Source: Callorhinus ursinus (Eukaryota; Chordata; Mammalia; Carnivora; Otariidae). Taken from it: a stretch of 64,000 nt of DNA. The position numbers were made by a program, and so were the translations under genes. Shown in pieces: positions 52,378 to 63,284 of this stretch. The notes under the pieces were generated by a model. The model was not told the DNA's origin. It searched no databases and was given only the letters and a program-made list of their open reading frames with translations. The stretch lies in NCBI RefSeq assembly GCF_003265705.1, contig NW_020312904.1:6482940-6546939 (forward strand), read 5' to 3'. Each line of letters begins with the position of its first letter. Within the stretch, counting starts at the first letter, position 1.

Positions 52378-52579
52378 TTTTTTTAAAGATTTATTTATTT
52401 ATTTATTTATTTGAGAGAGAGAGAATGAGAGATAGAGAGCACGAGAGGGAAGAGGGTCAGAGGGAGAAGCAGAGTCCCTGCTGAGCAGGGAGCCCGATGC
52501 GGGACTCTCTCCCGGGACTCCAGGATCATGACCTGAGCCGAAGGCAGTCGCTTAACCAACTGAGCCACCCAGGCGCCCC
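52378..52579 (-). mobile_element. CanSINE, antisense, with target-site duplication
   Basis: A full element from the (TTTA)n tail to GAGCCACCCAGGCGCCCC. TCACCAGTTACTTTT (52362) and TCACCAGTTAACTTTT (52580) flank it. It is the last SINE before the window end. Confidence 0.96.
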
Positions 52580-53203
52580 TCACCAGTTAACTTTTTGAGC
52601 ATATGTCTAAGACCTTTCCCTCGCCAGCCCTCATAGTACTTGCATTCAGGTTGGAGGGGGAGAAAAATGGGAAGATCAGCGAGGGTGCAGCAAGTGGCAG
52701 GGTGCTGGGTATCTCTGCTTGAGAGAGAGGAGGGGAGGGCATGGTTGACCAGGTGGAAGCAGGTACAGGGACATGAAGCAGAGTGGGATCTGACAGGTGT
52801 GGGGAGGAGTCCAAGTTCATCTGGACTACCCTCCCTTCCCCAGTTGTTTGAGCTCCATGCCCCCTACCTTGCAGGTCCTTCTTGTTCCTCTTTTCCCTCC
52901 CGCAGGTTTCTATAGGAGGCACAGCTGAAGAACCAGAAAGATGCAGAAAGATAATGTTTATCATGCCACAGTTAGATTCTCATAAAAGTGTGTGCTTGCA
53001 CTTGCTGAAGGGTGGCCGGTGGCCAGGGCACTGTTTGACCAGAGGGAGTAAGAAGAGAGCCTTGAAATGTCAGTTTGGGGGAGTTTGGATTTTAGTCTGT
53101 CCCTTTCCATTCTCTTTCTTCCCTTACATGTTTCTGTGTTGGGTCTGAGCTGTAGTTCACCCCGAGTCGTGGTCTGGCACATTCCATAGTACAGCCTCTT
53201 AGT

Positions 53204-53205
<2 letters not shown>

Positions 53206-53235
<30 letters not shown>

Positions 53236-53236
53236 G
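53206..53236. repeat. (TC)n microsatellite
   Basis: About 14 TC-type units around CTCGCTCGCTCTCTCTCTCT. Confidence 0.93.
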
Positions 53237-53633
53237 CCAGCCGTTGCCGTTTCTCATTTTCATGATATTGCCCCTAAATTCTTTTTTCTAGTTTAAGCTT
53301 CATGATTTTTAAATGAAGATGTTTAAGTATTAAGTTTGTGGCAGTTACTTGTAATTTTATGCGGGGAATACTGCAAGACTTGGTTCTCCCAGTCGGTGGC
53401 CTGGTAAGAGGTGGTCTCCTGCACTGAGGCTTTGCTCAGAAACATCTGGTGAGCGGCAGGCAGGTGACCTCATCTCATGCACACCCCCTGCGCCCCCCTG
53501 CCCTCCCCCGGCATAAGTGTACCCCCTGTCTGCATGCTGCAGCACCAGCCAAGTTAGGGACCAGGCTCCTGGCAGTTTCTTGAGGGATTAAGCAGGGCTG
53601 CTCAGGAGGACTCTCTGACATGATGGGAATGTT

Positions 53634-53790
53634 CTAGATCTGCACTCTCCAGCACAGTAGCCACAAGCCTTGTGTACCACTGAATGCTGAAAATGTGGCT
53701 AGTTGGGAATGAGGGACTGAATTTTTATTTGACTTCATTGTATTTAAACTTAAATTTATGTGTCCATGCGTGGCTAGCAGCTGGAAAGCA
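53634..53790. repeat. hAT-type MITE (family not resolved)
   Basis: GCACTCTCCAGCACAGTAGC, CACAAGCC, AATGTGGCTAGTTGGGAATG, AATTTTTATTTGACTTCATT and CGTGGCTAGCAG match the common AGTAGCCAC...GTGGCTAG non-autonomous element. I cannot name the subfamily. Confidence 0.6.
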
Positions 53791-56599
53791 CCGGCCTTGG
53801 TCAAGCTCAGGCAGTAGGGTTGGGATTCTTTGGGAAATGCACAGGGCTCGTCCTCCTCTCCAGGGGAAGCTTGCTCAGTCATCCGCCCTGCAGCGAAGCA
53901 GGGGTTGCTTTACCAGCTGAGGGTTAGTAAGTAAATGATTTTGGTCACTCTGTTTGAGCCTGTCTTGTGTAGCCTGCCCAGATAAGTTGGTAACGTGTAT
54001 TCAGCAGAAGTTGGTGGCTACATATCCAGTGAGAGGGAGGCTGCCTGGGTCGGGGTGGCCCAGGTGGGGCCTTGGCCCCCCCTGGCTTTGCTGCCCCAGC
54101 TGCCACATGCTCTGCTGCTCCATATAGAGATCTAGGACCAAAGAAGTGGCATCACAAGGTGACTGTGTCTATCTTTTTGGTGACCTGAGTCACAGTGACC
54201 CAGCAGCCTATACTGCTCTGTGGGGATGGATGCTTATGTTTATCCCACAGTGTCTGCTCGGGAATTCTGTTCTGTATGTGATGGATCTTTGTGTCCAGGA
54301 AAGGCGTTCACTGATTGACTTCCTTAAAAAATAAATAAATAAGTCCCTGAGTTTGAGAATTCCTCATCTCTGCATGGAGTAAAGAACAGATTAACACTTT
54401 CATCTTCACTTTCCTGTTAACCACCCAAACCTCACAGAGCTGTTCATGTCTTAGGGAGAACTTTGATTGCTGGGGACATCTCCATGGAAACAGAATCTCT
54501 TTTTGCTGAGGGTCTGTGGCTGCTGCAGCTTCCCCCCACCTGTTGTTGGTCCAGCACTTGTGACGTCATGGTTAGCGGTCCTGTGCTGCTTGTTAGGTCA
54601 CAGGTGCAGGCTGAGGCACCAGGGAAATGCAGTGACAAGAACATGAGCACTGGTTTAAAAAAAGTAATGTATTAATGCAATGAGCTGCAACAATTAAGAC
54701 CAAAGGAAAAAAAGAGCTGCAGTAGCACATTAGTAACTACTGTGCATAAAGAATCCAGCCTGGAGGGGGTTTCCTCTTACCCCGGACCCCGCAGGAGGAG
54801 GCCCAGCTGGGACCCGCTGTCCGCAGCCACCCCTGCAGCAGCGTTTAGAAGCTGCTCTCACCACAGACTCTGATCTTGACGCAGTGGGTTCAGGCCCCCG
54901 GTGGTTATGAAAGGACTGGTGTCTGGCCCTTCCCCGGAGAGACCCTTCTCTGCACCCCGGAACCAGTGCCAGGGCTTGCCCCGCCCTGACAGTCCCGTCC
55001 TTGGGCCCAGGAGCCCCTCAGCAAGGCGGGTGAGGCTGGCAGCTCCCTGGGTCCCAGGCTGATTGGGCCAATCTAAGTACCACCTGTAGCTCTGAGGGAG
55101 ATTGCGGCCAAGCTGGAGACAGCGTCTGGGGGCTGCCAGATCCAAACGACAGCAGCCCTCCCCTCTCCTTCTCCCCCTCCTCGAGTTTAGAGTCTTCGGG
55201 CCGGGTAGATGTGGCCGCACGTGGATGCAAGTAGCTCTAAGTAGCTTGTTATGAGGAGCTCAGTGAAGTCCACTCTGCATTTAAACTAAATGTAGAGAGA
55301 AATGAAAGCGGATCCTCTTCTGGGGCATTGTGTTTGTATCTGGAAGACATCTTGTTGACTGGACAACCTTGTGAGTCTTTTCCAGTGTGTGTGATGATCC
55401 GGCACGCCATTTACTTCGACTTAACTGTGTGGAAGTGCTGACCAGGCCCTCTGGCCAGTGTGGGATATTGCCAGGGGCTTAAGGAAAACAAATTGAGAGG
55501 CTGCCTGGCCGTTTAGGGCAGGCGCCTGTTGAGAGACCCCAGCAGGGGCCCCACCGAACCTCTCACCTGGCTCTTTGCTCTCCTCGCAGCAGGGGCTGGG
55601 TCAGGGCAGCCAAGAAGAGGCTCCCTGGGCCCTTGCGGGTGGTGAACTCTCTGGCAGTGGTTCTCGTCCCTGCCAGGAGCGTGGATTGCAGTTCCTGATG
55701 GCCTGTGCACACTACGAGGACAGATGAGAGCATTTGTCTGCAGTCTTCCTGCATGGGAGGCATTGCCAAAGGTGGATGTGGTCTCTGGCAGATTTGTGTA
55801 GGAGACTCCCGTTTCCAGAAGTACCTGACATTAGCTCCAGTTGCCTTCAGTGTGTACTTACATTGTCTTATTTCTTTTCTGCTTTTTAACTTAGAGGGAG
55901 CATGTCTCCTAACTTCAGACATGTTTCACTAATGGTCTGTCACAGCTGGTGACTCCTGCATGGCTGGGAGGGGGACTGAGCCGCTGCTGCCTTTCCACTG
56001 GCACCTTTTCCAGCTAATATGGTCCCCCTTCTTCATTTCTCTAAACTCCTGTGGCATAAAGGTGGCCGAGCCCCACGGGGGCTATGCTGTTTCTCTGGCC
56101 CAAACTAGAGACAAGCAGTGCTGCCAAAGCCCAGGTAAGGAGAAAGTGCTTCCCTTGAGCCCCAGTTGTCTGTCTCCTGCTGTTCCTAAGCTCTCTGGCA
56201 GATTGGAGCAGCAGGGGCCTTGGTCACGCCATGTACTTGTGGGCTTTAAATTAACACATTTCATTTACTGCCATGCTATTTGCTTGCAGGGGGAGGGCTC
56301 GGAGGTTAGCCGGACTTGCTGAGTGGTGCGCGGAGGCTGGCCCCGGGAGCAGAGAGCCTGCCTGCCCACTCCTGGGTATTCAGGGGCTCCAGAGGGAGGC
56401 AGTGATGGGACAGGCCCAGCCCAATTATGAAAGAGTCTTTTTCAGTTTGTTTAAGATACAAAGGACCTCAGAAGTTTTCGTTTGTGTGTTCCCTTGCTTA
56501 TTACTATTTCACGTGAAATCTGTGGGTACACAGGCTGCTAATCTGGACCTCACTTTAAACCTGAGTTAAATCATACATTTAACAAGGCTAAGTACCATG

Positions 56600-56770
56600 G
56601 CTGCTTCCCGCCATGGTGCCCGGGAGCTCTCTGAGAATGTGTGATCAATATTTATTAACATTCTGCCACCACATCTTGCACCAGTGACCTGGCTGTCGGT
56701 CTCCAGGAGCTGTGGTGTGCAGAGCGAATTCATTAATTAGATTTCCTCGCCCTGCTCCACACACTACCCT
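56600..56770. other. single-copy intronic segment with homeodomain-like word
   Basis: A non-repetitive stretch containing GATCAATATTTATTAAC and GAATTCATTAATTAGATT. A possible regulatory element, but nothing beyond motif content supports it. Confidence 0.2.
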
Positions 56771-57085
56771 TGTGCCACGGAGCTCAACTCACCTGGAGGC
56801 AGATGCGTGTCCTTGCTGTCAGCGAGGATGCTGTCACCACGTTAAAAGTTGGAATGAATCATTTTCCTCCAAGGATTAGTAACCCCCTCGTGGGATTTCA
56901 CTTTCCTCTGAAGCATTTAGTGTGGATTATGTGGCTCGTGTCGGGAGCTTCTCCTTGTGTCTCCATGGGTTGTATGGCAAAGATGATAGCAGGGCTCTGG
57001 ACAGAGGAGAAAGGTGCCTCCAGATTTGCAGTGTTTTCATGAGGAAGCTTTGGCTTGGGCCTGTTGGAATGGGCTTAGCCTAGAA

Positions 57086-57420
57086 TAAGGGATTTTAAAA
57101 ATAACATTTATTGGAGATTGTTCCTGATTATTAAAATAATGTAATTGTGGAAATACATAAAAAAAATAAAATCACCTATAGTGTTGCTACCCAAAGAGAA
57201 CCACTGTTACATTTTGGTAAGTTTCCTTTGTCTTGTTTTTAATGCGTATAACACATTTTGATAAACTTAGGATTGTACTTCTATACTTAGGTATCCTGGT
57301 TTTTCAAGCCATTTTGTGTCCTCAGTGTGTCCCCATGCCATTAACTGTTTTGAAACATTAAGATTTTAAGTGGCTGATACTCCACCATGTTGCGGTCCCA
57401 TAGTTTATTTGGGGGTGTCT
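57086..57420 (-). repeat. old L1M-type 3' fragment, antisense
   Basis: TCACCTATAGTGTTGCTACC, then CAAAGAGAACCACTGTTACA, TTTTGGTAAGTTTCC and CCATAGTTTATTTGGG have the antisense order of ancient L1M 3' ends. Confidence 0.55.
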
Positions 57421-57556
57421 CTAATGTTTCAGAAATCACAGTGCGGGGACCACTTATCTCCATGTCTGACACTGTCAATTCTGGCTAGTGTGCCCCCACT
57501 TACCCTGGGCTGTACCACCAGCCGGCTCAGTCTGACTGTCCCTTTCTGTCTTGTAG

Positions 57557-57606
57557 ATTGTTTGCTACATGAGGAGAACTTCTCGGTGAGGTGCCCCAAG
57601 CACAAG
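57557..57606 (+). CDS. TCF20: TCF20 exon 4 (residues 1914-1930)
   Basis: This 50-bp exon lies between CTGTCTTGTAG and the donor GTGAGT at 57607. Joined to exon 3 it completes D1914 and encodes CLLHEENFSVRCPKHK, the end of the ePHD with final ligands C1926 and H1929. C1915 and H1918 are also present. The residues match human TCF20. Phase is 1 in and 0 out, so exon 5 can be joined or skipped without destroying the zinc module. Its small size means it depends on good splice sites, and both are canonical. Confidence 0.97.
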
Positions 57607-58240
57607 GTGAGTCAGAGCGTGTGTCCCCAGAGGGGCTGGGGGACGGGGGTGTTCCTCCCGATCTACAGACCCGACATTGGAGGCTGCCGCCTGCTCCTGG
57701 CCCCGGGAGGGTGGGGAGGCCCGGTGCTGGGGGGGAGGGGACCTGTGCCCCAGGCTGGCCCCCCATGTGCTGTGGGAGGCTGGGAGAAACGGGGGGGGGG
57801 GACGGGGAGCGGAACGTATTTGATCGTTAAGAGAAATTCAAAGATCAAACTCAATAAAACTACTGATTCCCATTTTAGTTTAGTGGAACCCCAGTTCCCA
57901 GGTTGGCACGAGGTAAGGTTGGTTGTAGGCCTTGATACATAAGCAGAGGCATTTTCCCAGACTAAAAGAAATCAGAATTGACCCCAGGGCTTTGGGGGGA
58001 AACTCCGTCTTTTCTAGGCTTTACCTCCTGAGAAGCGAGGGGTGGTGCAGTTGGTGGGCCGCCGCCACCGCCGCCGCCTGATTTCCCGAATAACTCAAGA
58101 GGCGGTCTCTTGTTGTGGCCCCTTTTAGGAAAGGATGGAAGATAAGGGGCGCCTGGGCTGTTGCTGAGCTGGCGGGCATGTGGGGGGCGGGGAGGGCGCG
58201 GAGAAGGAAGCCCAGGGGAGGACGGGCCGCCCAGCCGATC

Positions 58241-58259
58241 TGGCGCCACCTGGTGCTCC
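58241..58259 (-). promoter_or_regulatory. CTCF-like motif 1
   Basis: TGGCGCCACCTGGTGCTCC resembles the reverse complement of the CTCF core (GCGCCCCCTGGTGG). It retains the CCTGGTG heart, with an A in the C-run. Confidence 0.45.
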
Positions 58260-58295
58260 CCGCGGCGGCCGCGCGCTCCTCTGGCTGAGGTCGCA

Positions 58296-58313
58296 CTGAC
58301 ACCTGGTGGTCAC
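58296..58313 (-). promoter_or_regulatory. CTCF-like motif 2
   Basis: CTGACACCTGGTGGTCAC has the CCTGGTGG-CA core in the same orientation as motif 1, 55 bp downstream. Confidence 0.45.
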
Positions 58314-58696
58314 GGGGCGCTCGCAGGCGCGGTCTCCGACTAGGGCCAGAAATGAACCCGAAAGAGGTCCTCCTGACAGGTCTGCCCTCAAAACGCTTCT
58401 GAAAGATGCTTGCTTATGCTCTTCTTTAAAAATTATTTTCAGAGATGGACCACAGGATCTTAGAGTAGTCTCTTTTAGTTAATTTACGTGTTTTTATTTT
58501 TAAAACTTCTTTTTAATGGTCACATTTTGCCTCAGAAAACCCTGTCTGAATATCTCCTGTTTGTCATTCAATACTGACTCTCTGCTTTTTCTTTCCTTTT
58601 CCATGTGCCATTCCTGTCCTCGCCTCTGCCCTCCCTGACCCCCCACACTGTTCTTCGGTCCCTCCTGTCTTGTCTTCTTGGCGTTGCCGGCGTCAG

Positions 58697-58780
58697 CCTC
58701 CCCTCCCGTTCCCCCTCCCCCCCTTGCAGAACAAGACAGCAAAAGGCAGCCTCAGCACAGAGCAGTCGGAGCGGGGGTGA
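58697..58780 (+). CDS. TCF20: TCF20 exon 5 coding part (residues 1931-1957 and stop)
   Basis: After the acceptor CGTCAG, 27 codons encode [18 protein letters not shown] followed by LSTEQSERG and TGA at 58778-58780. This is the C-terminus of TCF20 isoform 1, with Phe at 1935 where I remember Cys in human. The first 33 nt are themselves a polypyrimidine tract ending TTGCAG, a second in-frame acceptor. Human isoform 2, as I recall, lacks this exon and ends with a different five-residue tail encoded further downstream; that exon is not found here. The sum of all exons is 1957 residues. Confidence 0.95.
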   Translation, partial: PPLPFPLPPLQNKTAKGSLSTEQSERG

Positions 58781-58824
58781 GGGGGGCAGTGTGCTCGTGG
58801 GAATGGAAAGTACAGCAAGCACAG
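58781..58824 (+). other. TCF20: TCF20 exon 5 3' UTR and predicted donor
   Basis: After the stop, 44 nt lead to AGCACAG followed by GTGAGT at 58825, a strong donor. This predicts at least one more, 3'-UTR exon beyond the window. No AATAAA-type signal with a plausible cleavage site follows closely, which agrees with this. Confidence 0.7.
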
Positions 58825-60879
58825 GTGAGTCGGGGCCGGCGCCCCTGCCAGAGCCCCGGGCGTGGGGGGGGGTGTCGCGGCCTCTGCCCTCCTGCTCACC
58901 CCTGGCCGGGCTGCGCCACCACCAGGTGGATAAATGGTTTCTCCGACTGCCGTCTAGCTCCCCGGCATGTCCGTGGAGCGGTGGTGGAGGCTTGAGAACC
59001 GTCCCGTTGCTGGCCGGAGTGCACAGTGACTGAGCTGAAGGCAGGCCTCGTGGGTGGTGCTCCCGGCAGCTTCCGGGACAGGCCCGGCCGGCGGCCCACC
59101 CCGTCCCTGGCGCGGAAAGGCTTCTAGCCAGGGGGCTGTCCTTTTTAATTTACTCCCTATCTGTAAAGCTTATGGTGGCGTTTCCTTTGAAAAACAACAA
59201 ATTCCCCAGTTTTGTTCTTTGGAATCGTTTCCCCCAAGTACTGTGAAGTGTTCCTTTGCACAGAAGTACAAAGGGAAGGAAAATCCCCTCAAAGATTTAA
59301 GGGACTTTAGCATCCAATTTAATTTTACTCTTAAAAACCTCAAGAGATCGAGTCGTGCTTTTTGTGTGTCTGGGCCCGTGCTCAGGGCGGCGGCGGCGCC
59401 GTGCATCTGTGGAAACGGGATTAGTGGACTCACGAACGTCCCCAGAGGCTGTGGGCCTCCCCTGCTCCCCGCTTTCTCACCCCCTGCTCCCCCCCCATGG
59501 AGTCACAAGGGCTGAGGAAAATAGACCGTAAAGAGAAGGGGGGAAAAAAGCCAAAATGTAACTTGAGGTACTTGCCCCTACAGGATGGAGAGGGGGACTG
59601 GTTGTCTCAGAAATGTTCGTGAAGGGATTATTTCTCTTCAGATGAAGGGCTGCTGTGTTTATGCCAGGTGCCTGAAGGCCACACGCAGGTGTGTGAGAGT
59701 CTGTGGCACGTTCCCTCCCCCCTGACGACTGGCAGCTTCCACCTTTCTCGGGAATACCTAACTAATTTGAGGAAGAAATAGAGTTCATCTCAGACAGTGG
59801 CAGTTTTCCTCCTTTGAGAGTCCTGGGTTTCTTAGGTGGGTCCTGGTACCGAATTCCAGAGAAGCCCCCTCTGCTCTGCTGGGCGGGGCCCTGGCCTGCA
59901 GAGGCCTGCCATGTTTTCTCGAGGGGCCTGTCAAGTGAGGCCTCTGCAGTTGTGCCTCCCTTTTCTCTCTGCCTCTTCCAAGGAGAGGGGCTGGGAGTGG
60001 AGCAACAGGTGGTCCGGTCACAGGAATCAAGTGAGTGAACTGGCGGCGGCAGCAGCCGCCACTGGATTTCTGGAACACAGCGGGGCCCACTGACTCCTGC
60101 ACTCCTTTCCCCCTGAGCAGCCCTCGGTGCGAGACCACAGTCTGGATGGTTTTCCAGCCTGTGTCTCTTGGCCTTTGTTCTGTGCCTGGGCTCTGCCTTC
60201 TTCCTGACAACTCCTCTGCCCAGCCGATGGGTGGAGCCGCGTGCTCTGGGGGCCACGAGGAACATTCCTGGCCGTGTCCTGGACGGCCCCATTAGGGAAA
60301 GAGCCATCTGTTGTCCAGTGCCTTTTGTTTTTGTCCTGGAATTCCAGCTTGTGTTTGGGAATTTTAATTTTGTTCATGATCTCCTTCCACTCCTCCCAGC
60401 CGTGGGCGCTGCTGGAGGACTGCCCTCAGCTCGCACGTGGATCAGTGAGCTGTGGCATTCCGACCTCAGCCGGTGCTGGCGTGTGGTGTCCGTATGGACG
60501 GAAGGCACGGACGCGCGGAGTGGGGAAGTGGCTGACCCGTCGGTGTGGGGTGGTTTCCAGTCTGTTGAGGTCAGACCGTTCACCTCCTGGAGGGAAGGGA
60601 TGGGCATACCGCATCCAGCCATGTCCACCTGAAATGATTTTCTGCGTACGCTGTCCCCACAGGGCAGGACCCTTGTCCTGGTTTCTCAGTTCAGCTCTCA
60701 TGTTGAGGGCGGTGGTCATCTGCAGATTGTAGGGAAACCCCAGTGATTGGGACAGAGAACATTCCATCTCGGGGTCTGTTCTTGGGACAGAGAGCTCCTG
60801 TCACTGGGGACCCTGACATGGCAGGGAGAGGGCATGGGTCCATGAATCCTGCTTATTGGTGCTCCGTTTTCTCACACAA

Positions 60880-61010
60880 AAGTGCTGTGTAACCAGGGGC
60901 CGTCCATTTATTGTTTCTGGTTCTGTTTCTTCTGTAAAGAGAGGAATAACAATGGCCAAGCCTGTGAGGATTCAGTGAAGAAATGTCTCTGAGGTGTCTG
61001 CGCGGCCTAG
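60880..61010 (+). repeat. weak MIR fragment
   Basis: GTTTCTTCTGTAAAGAGAGG, AATAACAATGGCCAAG and TGTGAGGATTCAGTGAAGAA resemble the MIR 3' half. Confidence 0.5.
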
Positions 61011-61439
61011 CGTGGGGTGAAGCTTATGCAAGTTCTGGGGCGCTGGTTCTCACGGCCTGCTGGCCCACCGTGCACCACGGGAGCTGGAGGGGTCAAGGCT
61101 GGACCCTGCTACCACCCTGTCTGGCAGAAAACTGGGGGCTGGGAGATGGGAGATTTAATCCCCCCGACCTCCCCCCTAGCATATGAGGTGCCTGCACTTG
61201 TCCCACAGCAGGCCAGCAATGCCAGAGAGGAGAAGTCCTTGGGCAGCCATCTATCCGGCAGGCTGCTTCCTTCCCGTTTCTGAGCATGAGGGAGCAGGGT
61301 GGCAGCCCCGTGGGTGCCCACCTTCTCCCTGTGCTGACTCCTAACCATGCCTCCACAAAGGCCTGTGGACGTGTCTGGCGAGCTCCTCAGAGGCCAGACT
61401 TCCTCCCTGTAGGCTTTGGCACTTGCCATTCTCCGAGCC

Positions 61440-61655
61440 TGGGTGCTCTGCCTCCCATCTTCTGTGACAGGCTCCCTCTCCTCTCTGGGTCTTGGCTTCA
61501 GTGTCCCTTCCTCATGAGGCCTTCCCTTCTGAGTCCCTGTCTGCCTCCTTCCCACGCTGCAGCTTTCCTGTGCCAATTTGGAATCATTCGTTTGTTTGCT
61601 TATGTGCATCTCCACTAGACTGTGCACTCAGTGAGGACAGGAACCGGGTCTGGCC
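61440..61655 (+). repeat. L2 LINE 3' fragment, sense
   Basis: TTGGCTTCAGTGTCCCTTCC, TCATGAGGCCTTCCCTTCTG, CATCTCCACTAGACTGTG and CTCAGTGAGGACAGGAACCG follow the L2 3' order. Confidence 0.7.
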
Positions 61656-63246
61656 CGGGCCGCCGTGCTCTAGGCTGGAGCGTGCGCACGGCGGGGCCGG
61701 CAGAGGCTGTTAGGGCATGCACCCCAGAGAAGAATGCGCTCGGCACCCTGCCAGAGCCTGGATAGGTACAGATGAGGGTCCCACCATGCAGCCCCACCCC
61801 TACAGGTGGGAACTGGCTGGGCAGGGCAGGCAGAGGTGGTGGATTCTTGCTGCTCTGGGAGAAGGCTGGAGGAGGCCCCGCTAGTTCGGGCCCTGGAGGG
61901 GCCGCTGAAGGGGAAGGAAGGTGGGAGCGTGATGAGGAGAGGGAGCCCTGGAAGGCTGTGGCCCCAGGTGAAACCCTGCTCACTGGCAGCCGGACATCGA
62001 GATGCCTTTCCAAGAGAGTACTGAAAACCCCCGGCACAGAGTGGCTGCCCACTCGCTGCGCTCTCCCTGGCTGCGGCTGGCCCCGTCCCTGCTGGGGAGC
62101 ACGCCGTCTCAGCCGCATCCCATGCAGACAAGACCACACTGTGACTGAGGCTGGAACGCAGAGTCCCGGGGGCCCAGGCAGAGGGCTTTGCTGGACGGGA
62201 GCCCCAGTCCCACCCCTCAACAGCCCCATGGCATTGGGTCCCTCCGCTTCAGCTTTGTCCTCTGTGAGATGGGGGGTCAGGCCTTGGTGTCATCGTGAGG
62301 TAGCTTCTGTGAAACTCTAGCATAGCTCCTGGCACACGAATTTTCAGCCCAAGCTCCCTGTTGAAGGAACAGTTTTTGAGAAGTAATTCTGAGAAGTTCG
62401 GGTCCCCTGACCTTCAAGGTGTATGAGGTCAGACCCTGGGGAAAGGTCCCGTTAGGAAGACTGGAAGACAGAGCCACAGTGAGGGGGGGGGGGGCTGCTG
62501 TCAAGGCCATAGCTGCCCAGACTACCAGGCGCACCCGTGGCCCGAGGTTGGCAGCCCACAGAGCGCCCCCAGCCTGGCAGGCCTGGGGTGCCGAGCATGC
62601 TTCATTCTGAGGGTGGGGGCTGGGGTGGGGCCTGCTCTTCTGAGCAGTTAGCAGGCTAGGGGTACAGGCCCAACACTGCCAAGCCTGGGGGAGAGCAAAC
62701 CCTACCCTGTCTCTCCCTCCACAAGCAGAGCCTTACAAGGTGTGCCTGGACATCTGTCCTTTGCTCACATGTTCCCACATCCCCAGCCAGACTTTGCCCC
62801 TCTGGTTGTTGTTTGAGGCATCGCATTAGCTCTGCCCTTGTCATCACATGTACAAAGGGCCCTTGGTTCCTGGGGTGGCTTCGGGAGGCTGCTTCTTTCC
62901 CCTCTCCTGGCAAGCGGCTTTAACCTCAGGAAAACCAGAGGGTGGGACTGGCGAGTCTCCCTGGGCTGGAGGCAGACTGGAGGAGCATGGCCCAGGAGGG
63001 CTAGGGCGACTTCCGGGGCCCGGAGCCACCTTCAGAACAGGGAAGCCACGCTGTCACCGTGGACATCCTGAGCATGGGGACATTGTCCTGCTATCTCTGC
63101 AGAAGGTCTTCCTGTCTAGTTGTGTTTTCTGCCAAGCAGTTACACATCTCTTTTTGGTGATGGCAGGTATCTATGTATGTGGGTGCTTTTGAATAGAAGG
63201 TTCTTAGCTCCTGCACGCAGACCAGCCTTCTGAACGATTTTGCCTG

Positions 63247-63284
63247 TTAGTAAGTTGTGTGAGATATTAGTAAGTTGTGTGAGA
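63247..63284. repeat. 20-bp tandem duplication
   Basis: TTAGTAAGTTGTGTGAGATA is followed directly by TTAGTAAGTTGTGTGAGA, two adjacent copies of a unit I do not link to any transposon. Confidence 0.9.

Larger units (their letters stand above)
58030..58340. promoter_or_regulatory. small intronic CpG-rich patch with CTCF-like sites
   Basis: CG dinucleotides are dense here compared with the rest of the window: GCCGCCGCCACCGCCGCC, GGGCGCGGAG, CGCGGCGGCCGCGCGCTC and GGGGCGCTCGCAGGCGCGG. No initiator or known transcript is evident. It could be an orphan CpG island, insulator or alternative promoter. Confidence 0.45.
57607..58696 (+). other. TCF20: TCF20 intron 4 (1.1 kb)
   Basis: A short intron with no recognisable transposon. 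It holds a G-run (about 57790-57800), a CCG-repeat patch near 58059-58078, and a CpG-rich 300-bp core (about 58030-58340). Its 3' end, 58500-58696, is pyrimidine-rich and leads into the exon 5 acceptor CGTCAG. Confidence 0.95.

Noticed and set aside
58145..58175. GGGGCGCCTGGGCTG in intron 4 as the head of a SINE
   Set aside because: The similarity stops after about 15 bp, with no tRNA-like body or tail, so it is a chance match in GC-rich DNA.
61615..62320. Overlapping open frames of about 180-204 codons on both strands near the window end
   Set aside because: High GC content lowers stop frequency. Both strands are equally open, and neither gives a recognisable protein or conserved splice pattern.
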